DNA from: Ciona savignyi
Lineage: Eukaryota; Chordata; Ascidiacea; Phlebobranchia; Cionidae
DNA length: 64,000 nucleotides
Direction of reading: 5' to 3'
Assembly (NCBI GenBank): GCA_000149265.1
Contig: CH002893.1
Span: forward strand, 180,834 to 244,833
The notes beneath the pieces are model-generated. The model was not told the origin of the DNA, searched no databases, and worked only from the letters and a program-made list of their open reading frames with translations. Shown one piece after another: positions 42,101-47,900 of this stretch (positions are counted from its first letter, which is position 1; each line of letters begins with the position of its first letter). Made by a program: the position numbers and the translations under genes.

Positions 42101-43310
42101 AGGCGACCCCACTCAGTACCCTAATATGACGTCACAGAGATTAAACCTTGGCTCTCAACCTCTTGGCAGCGGATACAAGTCCACCGGCCTCTCTCGAGAT
42201 GACGTTTTCGGGAAACCCCCTGCGAACGAGGTCACCGGAGCGAGTGCTTTTTCCGCCGACCGCCAGATGGCGCACGCTGACCAACCGTTCATTTCCATGG
42301 ACGTGCGACAGCCGCTAGTGGCGCCAGAGGACAGCGCATCGGACAGTGACGCGGCTCCCCAGGAATTCCATCTCCATGACAACCATTCTGACGTGAGTTG
42401 CCTAGATTTTGTACCCGCTGGGTAAATTTGCATTTGTAATTTATGCGCCTTATATATATATATATAAGTTGCTTAATATACACACATGCAACGCCACTGA
42501 CGCATTTGTTAAATTTAGTTTTGCGTATTGCAAATTATTCTAAGATAACTAGGTAATACAAATTGATTTAATTCCAATATTTACTGCCCTGGTTTTAAGG
42601 GTGACTCTAAATACCCAGTGCAGACAGTGTGGGCACTATTGAAACCCTAACTCTAGCTATGTGGAACACTGCCCACACTGTATATTTGGAGGAATAATTT
42701 TCGAGGGACAAATCTAGAATTGCAAAGTAAGCATAGCAGCTGAAAGCATTAATATGGATTTGTGGTAACCATTATTTTTCCCAGGTCGAAGGAAATTCGC
42801 TTGTGCCGCGTTCCGAACCCAGTACCTCCGGACAGCAGCCACCGCGGGTAAGCTGCTTCGCATGTTTTGATTGACTAGCACCGGATATTCATGTTAACCC
42901 CCGTTAATGGGGGAAACGCAAGTGGGTTAATACACGGGCAATCGTCAGATCACCTTGCGCCCACCGTCGGGTTACTGGAGCTATTGCAGTGTGTTGTGTA
43001 TGATTAAAACATTCTTTTAATTTAGTAGAACCCATTAATCATCTGGGTTTAAGCAATGTGCGTGCCTTGCCAAAGCAAACAGCCGACCAGCTAGCCACCC
43101 GTTTCGAACCTGTAACCCTTCGGCTAAAAGGCGACTAAGCTAATCGGGCAGACTCGTTTTTTTACACAACTCATTAAAAACCCTAAACTTTTCATGACGC
43201 TTTCCACGTTATACTGCACTGCTATTTCGTTCTTCTCGTGGTTCATAAATTAAACTGAAGTGTTCGATTTAGTCGGAGAATTAACATTGGGATTTTATTT
43301 CCAGGCGTAG
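15157..43310 (+). CDS. ATG9: Autophagy-related protein 9 (ATG9), 19 coding exons
   Basis: ATG9 is a multispanning membrane protein, a trimeric lipid scramblase on vesicles that seed the autophagosome and supply it with lipid. Coding exons: 15157-15262, 15920-16028, 16448-16609, 17105-17246, 17765-17881, 18701-18878, 19720-19931, 20924-21034, 21978-22128, 22868-23002, 24859-25038, 28611-28754, 31724-31822, 33952-34039, 40320-40439, 41277-41416, 42024-42392, 42785-42847, 43305-43310. Phases agree at all junctions except in exon 5, where one extra base must be ignored. Length is then 876 residues (human ATG9A is 839). Signature blocks are WHHIEDLDGFF (after the short N terminus), VCVDYDILFANK, LTELDVYNR, LKYNIELIFFWGP, EVLKREPGSFGAR, HFNELPHEFQARLNRGYKPAS, VWDEDVLKVEHVLTAL, SFIPDE, EELLSPIITPLVLIF, DFFRNYTVDIAGVGDVCSF and ELSLMHFAITNPKW. 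The variable C-terminal tail keeps EMSVGALYMHE. One intron contains the 681-base N gap. Confidence 0.96.
15485..15750 (+). repeat. SINE-A copy in ATG9 intron 1
   Basis: The order on this strand is the family order: head GGTCTGGTGGTATAGAGCG, box-B-like GGTTGCAAGTTCTAAACTG, CTTGGGCAAGGCACTTAACG, a GATTAATGGATTCTACC block, CACAATGCAC, and the tail ATGAATATCCTATCCTATC. Confidence 0.85.
17264..17305. repeat. Fragment of the ACCGTATATACTC MITE
   Basis: TACAGTACATACTCGCAGAT followed by GGGTCGTACTG resembles one end of the element at 20291-20407. It lies about 18 bp inside ATG9 intron 4. Confidence 0.45.
17765..17881 (+). other. ATG9: ATG9 exon 5 with an apparent one-base insertion (frame break)
   Basis: The first part reads NTWHEVQQRLMLVQKEQQMCI in the frame entered from exon 4. 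The second part reads HKQQLTELDVYNR in the frame +1 from it, which is the frame required by exon 6 (ILRFKNYMIAMVNKG). Family members have C-I-H-K-x-x-LTELD continuously here. The conflict disappears if one C of the CC at 17843-17844 is absent. With it, translation runs out of frame inside the conserved core. An assembly or base-call error is the likeliest cause; a real null allele is possible. Confidence 0.85.
18924..19185. mobile_element. hAT-like MITE (GGTCGGCAACCT family), degenerate copy
   Basis: It opens with GGGATTGGCAACCTTTTGCG and carries internal blocks shared with 35639-35858 and 41690-41940: AACCGATATTC, a GCTGCAAAACTAATATTATT stretch, GTTTTTCTGTTTG, TTACTTATGCA and TTATTAAGCG. It ends near CGGAGCTGCAGGTTTCCCAC. 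It lies 45 bp downstream of ATG9 exon 6. Confidence 0.65.
19227..19425 (-). repeat. Degenerate SINE-A copy in an ATG9 intron
   Basis: Only the central part is recognisable: CACACTGGCAATTGTAAGAT, TTACCTTATGCTCACGGTCG and TGTCCGCTAAGTGCCTTGCC. Both ends are eroded, so it is an older insertion than the near-identical copies further right. Confidence 0.55.
20151..20561. repeat. Direct duplication flanking a small palindromic MITE
   Basis: Segments 20151-20278 and 20432-20561 match over about 125 bp, sharing CATGTGTGG, TTTAATGATGG, CACCTT, TCAAGTTTAT, ATAAAAAAGTGTT, CTACGTAAATG and CTACCATATT. The MITE at 20291-20407 sits between them. Confidence 0.75.
20291..20407. mobile_element. Palindromic MITE with TACCGTATATACTC ends
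   Basis: The left end, TACCGTATATACTCACCGAT, runs on into AGGTCGC. The right end, GCGACCCATTTGCGAGTATG, runs on into TACGGTA. They are inverted copies with small mismatches around a short AT-rich centre. It lies in ATG9 intron 7 and has no coding capacity. Confidence 0.75.
23031..23303 (+). repeat. SINE-A copy in ATG9 intron 10, degenerate
   Basis: It contains TCGAAACTGGTC, a GACATTGCCAAAACTCGATA block where other copies have GACATTGCCTGAACCCAGCG, ACACAACACACTGCAATAGC, and the ATGAATATCCTATCG tail. It starts about 28 bp after the exon ending at 23002. Confidence 0.75.
24073..24798. repeat. 31-bp minisatellite with higher-order structure
   Basis: About twenty copies of a 31-bp unit built on CATATTTACGCATATATTAA plus GACACAATAAC. 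From about 24418 the variants recur in the same order (GCATAT, ACACATATTCAAACGC, CTCATAT, ACATAT), so four-unit blocks were amplified as a whole. It ends about 60 bp before the ATG9 exon at 24859. Confidence 0.9.
25056..25402. mobile_element. GGGCAACACTAAAA MITE: truncated copy followed by a fuller copy
   Basis: A left-end fragment (AAACTAAAAGGAAGGGGAAA and on to about 25131) is followed at about 25208-25402 by a fuller copy with core GGGGTTGGAGTTAAGGTTAG and right end CCCGCTTTCCCTTTTTAGTG. It begins 18 bp after the ATG9 exon ending at 25038. Confidence 0.75.
25475..25693. mobile_element. GGGCAACACTAAAA MITE copy
   Basis: Inverted ends GGGGAAACTAAAAGGAGGAA and CCCTCCTTCCCGCTTTCCCT (followed by a decayed TTGTTACCC end) surround the TTTGAGTTAGGGTTAGTTCT core. 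It is the third unit of this family within about 650 bp. Confidence 0.85.
26046..26372. repeat. 27-28-bp AT-rich minisatellite
   Basis: About twelve tandem copies of AGTAATATCTAAAAAAAATT plus AGTAATT. Units differ mainly by one or two A in the homopolymer, so the array is young and prone to slippage. Confidence 0.95.
28271..28563 (+). repeat. SINE-A copy, complete, upstream of ATG9 exon 12
   Basis: A well-preserved copy: head CCTGCTGGTTTAATCGCCTT, AAGGTTGCAGGTTCGAAACT, GTCCTTAGGCAATGCATTTA, CACACTGCAATAGCTCCGGT, and the tail AACATGAATATCCTATCCTA. It ends 48 bp before the exon start at 28611, so it overlaps the expected branch-point zone. Confidence 0.9.
28822..28990. repeat. Tandem amplification of a MITE left end
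   Basis: GGGCAACACTAAAATGAG-like units of 17-19 bp repeat about five times with small variants. They then run into a truncated MITE body (GGGAAGGGGGGAAACTGCTC). Only the terminus is amplified, not the whole element. Confidence 0.8.
29229..29909. other. Assembly gap (681 N) in an ATG9 intron
   Basis: Unresolved bases between ATG9 exons 12 and 13. The phases of the flanking exons are compatible without it, so no coding exon is demanded here, but one cannot be excluded. The right side opens into a MITE. Confidence 1.
29938..30162. mobile_element. GGGCAACACTAAAA MITE copy with an expanded CCTCCTTC tract
   Basis: Left end AAAACTAAAAGGAAGGAAAT, core GGGGTTAAAGTTACGGTTAG, right end TTTAGTGTTGCCCCC. 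The CCCTCCTT that occurs once or twice in other copies is repeated about eight times at 30083-30147. Confidence 0.85.
31188..31395. mobile_element. GGGCAACACTAAAA MITE copy (reverse core)
   Basis: It starts GGGCAACACTAAAAGAAATT. The core reads AGAACTAACCCTAACTAACT, opposite in orientation to most copies. It ends in a decayed TTTTGTCCCCCCC. Confidence 0.8.
31449..31719 (+). repeat. SINE-A copy ending 4 bp before ATG9 exon 13
   Basis: It runs from CCCGACCGAGTAGCGTAGTA through GGTTGCAGATTTGAAACTGG and CTTGGGCAAGGCACTTAACA to the tail CCTAAATATCCTCTCCTTAC. The acceptor CAG (31721-31723) follows at once, so the pyrimidine tract of this splice site is SINE-derived. Confidence 0.85.
31925..32070. 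repeat. Tandem repeat of a short palindrome (AACCAG...CTGGTT)
   Basis: About four units of roughly 38 bp, each containing AACCAGTTAAATCTGGTTCA or a variant. The unit is itself an inverted repeat, so the array can form serial hairpins. It begins about 100 bp after the ATG9 exon ending at 31822. Confidence 0.85.
32330..32540. mobile_element. GGGCAACACTAAAA MITE copy (reverse core)
   Basis: Starts GGGGCATCACTAAAATGAGG, holds CCTAACCCTAACCCTAACCC in the core, and ends CCCTCCTTCCCGCTTTCCCC. The telomere-like CCCTAA triplet is part of the element core, not a telomere remnant. Confidence 0.85.
33258..33617. mobile_element. GGGCAACACTAAAA MITE copy with its right end tandemly amplified
   Basis: The MITE body (33258-33457) has core GGGGTTGGAGTTAGGGTTTG. 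Its right end, GTTTAGTGTTGCCCCC, plus 16 bp of flank (ATTAAAACTAAAAATC), is then repeated six times in a nearly perfect 32-bp array to 33617. Confidence 0.9.
34046..34375 (-). repeat. SINE-A copy starting about 6 bp after ATG9 exon 14
   Basis: The donor GTAAGG at 34040 is followed almost at once by the SINE tail (ATGATATTCATGTATTATCC). TATCACACGGGAAATTGTCA and TAGAACCCAATAATGCGCTG blocks follow, with a C-homopolymer at about 34175-34189. The head region is decayed. Confidence 0.8.
35356..35561. mobile_element. GGGCAACACTAAAA MITE copy
   Basis: Left end GGGGGAAAACTAAAAGGAGG, core GGGGTTGGAGTAAGGGTTAT, right end TTCCCGCTTTCCCTCCCTTT followed by AGCGTTGCGC. Confidence 0.85.
35639..35858. mobile_element. 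hAT-like MITE (GGTCGGCAACCT family)
   Basis: Ends CCCGGCAACCTATTGCACTT and AAGAGCCGCAGGTTGCCGAA form inverted repeats. Internal blocks AAAGCCGCAAAACTAATAAT and TTCTGTTTGTTTCACGTATG match the other family members. No transposase frame is present. Confidence 0.85.
36430..36475 (+). repeat. Truncated SINE-B copy
   Basis: Only the left part is present: GTTGTGTGGACGAATGGTTA, then ACGCCACCGATACGTATACA. The box B half is missing. Confidence 0.65.
37060..37276. mobile_element. GGGCAACACTAAAA MITE copy
   Basis: Left end AAGGGAGGAACTAAAAGTAA, core ATAGGGTTGGAGTAAGGGTT, right end CCTTTTAGTGTTGCCC. Confidence 0.8.
37555..37735. mobile_element. GGGCAACACTAAAA MITE copy, shortened
   Basis: It starts GGGCAACACTTAGAGAAGGG and has the reverse-orientation core CAGAACTAACCTTAACTTCA. 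It ends in a decayed TTTTAGTCCCTCCCCCC. It is shorter than the family norm. Confidence 0.75.
39045..39172. repeat. Short minisatellite with AAAAGTGCACAAAA units
   Basis: AAAGTGCACAAAA and AGGTGTAATAAAAGGTGTAT alternate about three times, giving a repeat of roughly 34 bp, then decay. Open frames across it on both strands are a side effect of the repeat. Confidence 0.75.
39978..40152. mobile_element. GGGCAACACTAAAA MITE copy
   Basis: Left end AAAGCGGGAAGGAGGGAAAC, core ACGGGGTTAGAGTTAGGGTT, right end TTTTTAGTGTTGCCCCC. It precedes the ATG9 exon at 40320 by about 170 bp. Confidence 0.8.
41690..41940. mobile_element. hAT-like MITE (GGTCGGCAACCT family), most complete copy
   Basis: Ends AGGTCGGCAACCTGTGGCTC and GTGCAATAGGTTGGCGACAC form terminal inverted repeats. 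The interior has CCTCTTTATCTCACACAGTG and TTTTGCGGCTCCCAGTGATT. It lies about 85 bp upstream of the ATG9 exon at 42024. Confidence 0.85.
42882..43152 (-). repeat. SINE-A copy, 34 bp after ATG9 exon 18
   Basis: Tail CGGATATTCATGTTAACCCC, then GCCCACCGTCGGGTTACTGG, CAGTGTGTTGTGTATGATTA, and the head ending AAGCTAATCGGGC. It fills most of the last ATG9 intron. Confidence 0.85.
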
Positions 43311-43627
43311 AAGCGCGTCACAAGTCAACCGACGCCATGATTTTTCGTTTGATGATCTTCACAACGATTGCTGCGTTTAATTGCCACTGTGGACCGACCT
43401 GCGTGGGTCTTTGTGAGCGTATTTATTCTACATCAACTACAAATTTAAACAAATTACTTGTCCGAGAAAAATATAAAAAAGACGATTTGTGTCGTTCGGC
43501 TACAATTCTGATCTTTTTACTCCTACCTTCAACAGTGTTATTGTCGTTTTCTTTTTTTTTCTAGATGTTCCGTGATTCGTATAGGTAACATCCGCTGTAA
43601 TCTACTTTCGTGTATTTGGAATGTTAT

Positions 43628-43633
43628 AATAAA
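43628..43633 (+). promoter_or_regulatory. Candidate polyadenylation signal of ATG9
   Basis: AATAAA lies about 320 bases after the ATG9 stop codon and before the block of SINE-A copies that fills the gap to the next gene. The position suits a short 3' UTR, but there is no transcript evidence. Confidence 0.45.
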
Positions 43634-43728
43634 TAAGCAGCCTACGCATTGCTGTCTATTGCATCTCGTTGTAGCGCGCATTAAGCTGGTGCCCGTGTTT
43701 GGTCGACATTTTTACCCATATATATATA

Positions 43729-44014
43729 GGATAGGATATTCATGTTTATCCTTGTGAATGGGAAAATCAAGGGGGTTAACACACGGGCAACCGTCAGATC
43801 ACCACGCGCCCACCGTCGGGTTACCGGAGCTATTGCAGTATGTTGTCTATGATAGACACGTTCCTCTAATTTGGTAAAACCCATTAATGCGCTGGGTTCA
43901 GACAATGTCTGTTAAGTGCCTTGCCCAAGGACGCAACCGGCTAACTAGCGATGAGTTTCGTAGCTGAAACCCGTCGGTTGAAAGGCGTCGCACTAAACCA
44001 CCAGACTAACCGGT
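43729..44014 (-). repeat. SINE-A copy between ATG9 and the minus-strand gene
   Basis: A nearly full-length copy: GGATAGGATATTCATGTTTA, CCACCGTCGGGTTACCGGAG, TTAAGTGCCTTGCCCAAGGA and head CACCAGACTAACCGG. Confidence 0.9.
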
Positions 44015-44357
44015 CGTAGGAGATTGGAAACCTTAAAGGTTTCGTCCCAAGAACCTTTTTTAATCGGTCATCTATTCATTTAGACGCATTCTGTTTTTTT
44101 CTTGGAATAACGAGTTCTACCAGTACTGCAGCAACGTTTCAATCATACACGAAACACTGCAACGGTTGTGGTCACCTGACTATTAGCACGAGGTGTCTCA
44201 AGTTTGGCCGTGTGAAACACGTTCTCCCATCAGGATAATAAACATAGATATCATATACAAGGACTGCTTATTAGCAAATGATTAATCTTTGTATAAGAAA
44301 TTGCTCTCTTGTTTGCGTTTCTTGTTTATCTTCGTAAAGGCGGCAAAGGGGGTTGTT

Positions 44358-44613
44358 ATAGGATATAAGTGAGTTAACACACGGGTAATTGTCAGATTAC
44401 CTCACGTCAACTGTCGGGCTACTAGAGCTATTTCAGTGTGCTGTATATGATTGTAACATCCCTTCAATTTGTCAAACCCATCATTTGACTGGTTTTAGGC
44501 AATGTCCGTTAAGTGCCTTGGCAACCAAAGACACTACCGACTAGCTAGCGTCAAATTTCGAAATGGCAACCCTTCGGCTGAAAGTCGACGCATTAAACCA
44601 CCAAACTAATCAG
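44358..44613 (-). repeat. SINE-A copy, diverged
   Basis: Recognisable by GAGTTAACACACGGGTAATT, ATTTCAGTGTGCTGTATATG and ACCCTTCGGCTGAAAGTCGA, ending AAACCACCAAACTAATC. It is more diverged than its neighbour at 43729. Confidence 0.75.
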
Positions 44614-44882
44614 GAAAAATAATTGCATGAAAGAAGTATTTTTTATACAATTACTTGATTTTACAAACAACATTTTTTTTGTCTAATGGACAACTTCGTT
44701 TTATTGTTCTAAATCAACTCAATAACAACACCAACCCCGCCCGCATTTACAAAGTGAATAAAAATTCGACAACACAGACTACAAAATTCGGTTTATTTGG
44801 GTATGAACGGGTGCAACTGATAAACGGATAAACACGCAACAACGATCCGCAGAAAACAATAAAAGCAAAGTTTTGTTTTTTA

Positions 44883-44888
44883 TTTATT
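44883..44888 (-). promoter_or_regulatory. Candidate polyadenylation signal of the minus-strand gene
   Basis: AATAAA on the minus strand starts 13 bases after the stop codon at 44902-44904. It implies a very short 3' UTR and supports this as the terminal exon. Confidence 0.5.
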
Positions 44889-44901
44889 GTATTCGTGGGC
44901 A

Positions 44902-47900
44902 CTAAGATATGAAACTTCCAATCGGACGGTAGCATTCGTACGAGTCCCATTCAAGTGAACTGGTGGAGGATAACACTCGGGCTGTGACATAATTACGATT
45001 AAGTTAAAGTGTTATTTTACTTGGCTGAGGTTCGAACCCATGGTCGTTTTTACGCCGTTGCTTTTATACAGTTCGTATGTGTATCAGTCGCGTTAACCAT
45101 CAGGCCACACGACTGTACATTATAAGATAATGTTTTTTACTAGGCCAAGGTTCGAACCCATGATGCGCTCGACATTAATACCGTTTCACATAGTTGGTAT
45201 ATGTATCGTTCGGGTTAATAACTCGGCCACACGACCGTACACAATTTAGTCAGAGGCGACACGCGATGTTGGACTATCATTAAGCCATGTCTTCAGTAAG
45301 GCTGAGCAAAGTGTGTTTGGGCTTCAATCTGTTTAACTCTTTCCGTCCCAACTCGCCATATATCGCGAGTTGGTGGGAAAACATGGTATCCCGCGTTGCA
45401 CATAAATGGGTGCAAATCTAAAAAACGATTTCTCCGCAATGCGTAATGGTAGAGAGCTCAGCTATGGCTCATTCGATCAAGGAAACCCTCTCATTTATTT
45501 TCTGTAATTTTCGTGGAGAAATATTAAAAATGCGAGGAGTGATAGCCTTTCTTTTTCAAGGCTTCGCCTCTTATTTCTATCGATTTTACACGAATTTACA
45601 CGTGACTAACTCAGCCAATAGGAGTCGTGTTATAAAAAAGAGGGCGTTGGTAACGTTTTCGCTACGCCGCTTCTGGTGCGAGCGATGTGGGGTTACATTA
45701 TGCAATGTGCCCTGCTTTGAAGAATATCATACAATTCAATAATATTGGAAATAGTATTTGTGTTTGTTTGCTTTTGTATGCCTTTTTTACACTTCTTTCA
45801 CTGTTCTTTTTTATACTTTTCACTGTTTTAGTTCTGCAAAACTCTAAAAACTTCAATGCGTTTTGGTTCATTTTTTCACAATATAGTCAGAAAAAAGGGA
45901 AATTACAATTAGAAATAGTAAAAAAACTATTGAAGATAAAAATACAGTTCAAATTTTCAAAAAACTATTAGACAATCTACATTCCAATTTTCATATCATT
46001 TGGGCATAACCATAATTAGTGAGTATTTCATTTGTCAGTGCACCTCAAATTTTTCAAAGTCGAGCAGAATTTTCTTTACATAAAAAGTGGTGTTCACTAA
46101 AGTTTACAAGAGGGATAAATTATGTTTCCAACCATACTAAATATTAAATCATAGCATAAACTTTAGAAAAACTGTGCTAATTTGAAAATGACCAAAAAAT
46201 GTAAAAAACACTGCGGGACAGCATGTTTAAATTAATGCATTTGGCCGGGAGTAAAAGAGTTAATTTCACCAGGAAATTAAGACACATCTTGTTCAGGCTT
46301 TAATTGTTTTACGCTTGGGAGCAATTTCCAAGTTTCACCGTGACTTTAATCGACATAGAAAACATAGTACCACAGTGTAGACACCGCTGGCGTGAACGGA
46401 CTGAGTGCCTATAGCCCATTATGGAATCGAAACAGTCGTGTGGCCGAATGGTTAACGCGACTGATACATATACCGACTCTTATACAAAAAAACGGTTCTA
46501 GTGATGATCACATCATGAGTTCCGCATGGTTTCTCGGTGTCTCCTTGTTAAACTTCACTTTAATTTATTTTCGTATTGTTATTACTTTGTTTTTGTGCGT
46601 TTAACAAATAAAATATGTTTGATTGATTGATAAGTTCGGAATTTGGCACGGTAAAAAAAATCTTGTTTGAACCCAGTGGCCGAACAACACACTGTAATCA
46701 TTCTGCCGATTGGCCTTGTTTCGACGCATCATGCGATATCTCGTCTCCGGGACTACCTGAGCACCCATCCACACAGTTTGTTTAAATCCTCCATTAAGAA
46801 AATCGTTTAGATAGAATAGGATAGAATATTCATGTTTATCCCCATGATTGGAAAAACCAAGGGGGTTAACACACGGGCAATCGACAGATCACCTCGCGCC
46901 CGATTAGGTTACCAAAGTTATGGCAGTGTTTTGTGTATGGACACGTTCCTTTAATATGGTAGAACCCATTAATCCGATGGGTTAAGGCAATGTATGTTAT
47001 GTGTCTTGCCCAAGGATACAACCAATTAGCTAGAGATCAGTTTCGAATCTGCAACCATTTCGTTGAAAGGCGTCGCACTAAACCACCAGACTAACCGGTT
47101 TGCCATACCTTCGTCGAAATCGGAGTAAGAAGCGTCGACCGCGCCCTCGCTCGTCCCCGAATACGTCATTTCCGTCGCGGTTGACCCTGCGTCGCTCGAT
47201 TCCGCTAGGAGGTCGTTGTCATGGGAACAGTGTGGTGCGTCATCGACCTGATCGATTTTACCGATGACGTCACGAAGTAGGTCATCGACGAATCGCGACA
47301 CGGCGAAGTCGTCATCGCTCGAACCGCAGGACACGGTGTCGTCCTCTGCGTTGAATAATTTAAAACGTTGATCATGTTATAGCTGTGCAGAGTCTATATA
47401 AACATGATAATCTACATGTCTATGTTTTAGCCCAGGGGTCGGCAACCTGCGGCTCTTTTATGCCTGTTATACGGCATTTATTAATTTTATTGCTACTCTA
47501 GCGAGCGTTTAATAAGTTTAATACCCATGCATAAGTGAAACAAACAGAAAAACCTGAAAGTTCTTCCAGTGTTGAAACATCCGATTCCGAGACAACGATT
47601 TGCAGACTTCGTGAAATGGAAGTGGTGACCAGAAAATACGAAACACCGACACGAATCGCCTTCTGTACAATTCTGTTCGATATTTCGTCGATGGAATGCT
47701 CCGGTCGCATTATATCTTTGTGCGGTGTTTTCCTGTAGGTCCTGTTCCCAATATGTACAAGCGGAGAGCCTTTTGGGGATCCGTTTGCGTCGAAACTGAC
47801 GGATTTTATATTGGTGATGTCGGTGAACTCGTCGGTTTGGTGGACCTCAGCTGAATGTGCCACTGGGCTCGGTGGTTGTGCAACTAAACAATAACCTGGC

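Noticed and set aside
47535-47738. 67-codon plus-strand open frame (MKQTEKPESSSSVETSDSET)
   Set aside because: It is antisense to exon 3 of the minus-strand gene, whose splice phases are consistent over five exons.
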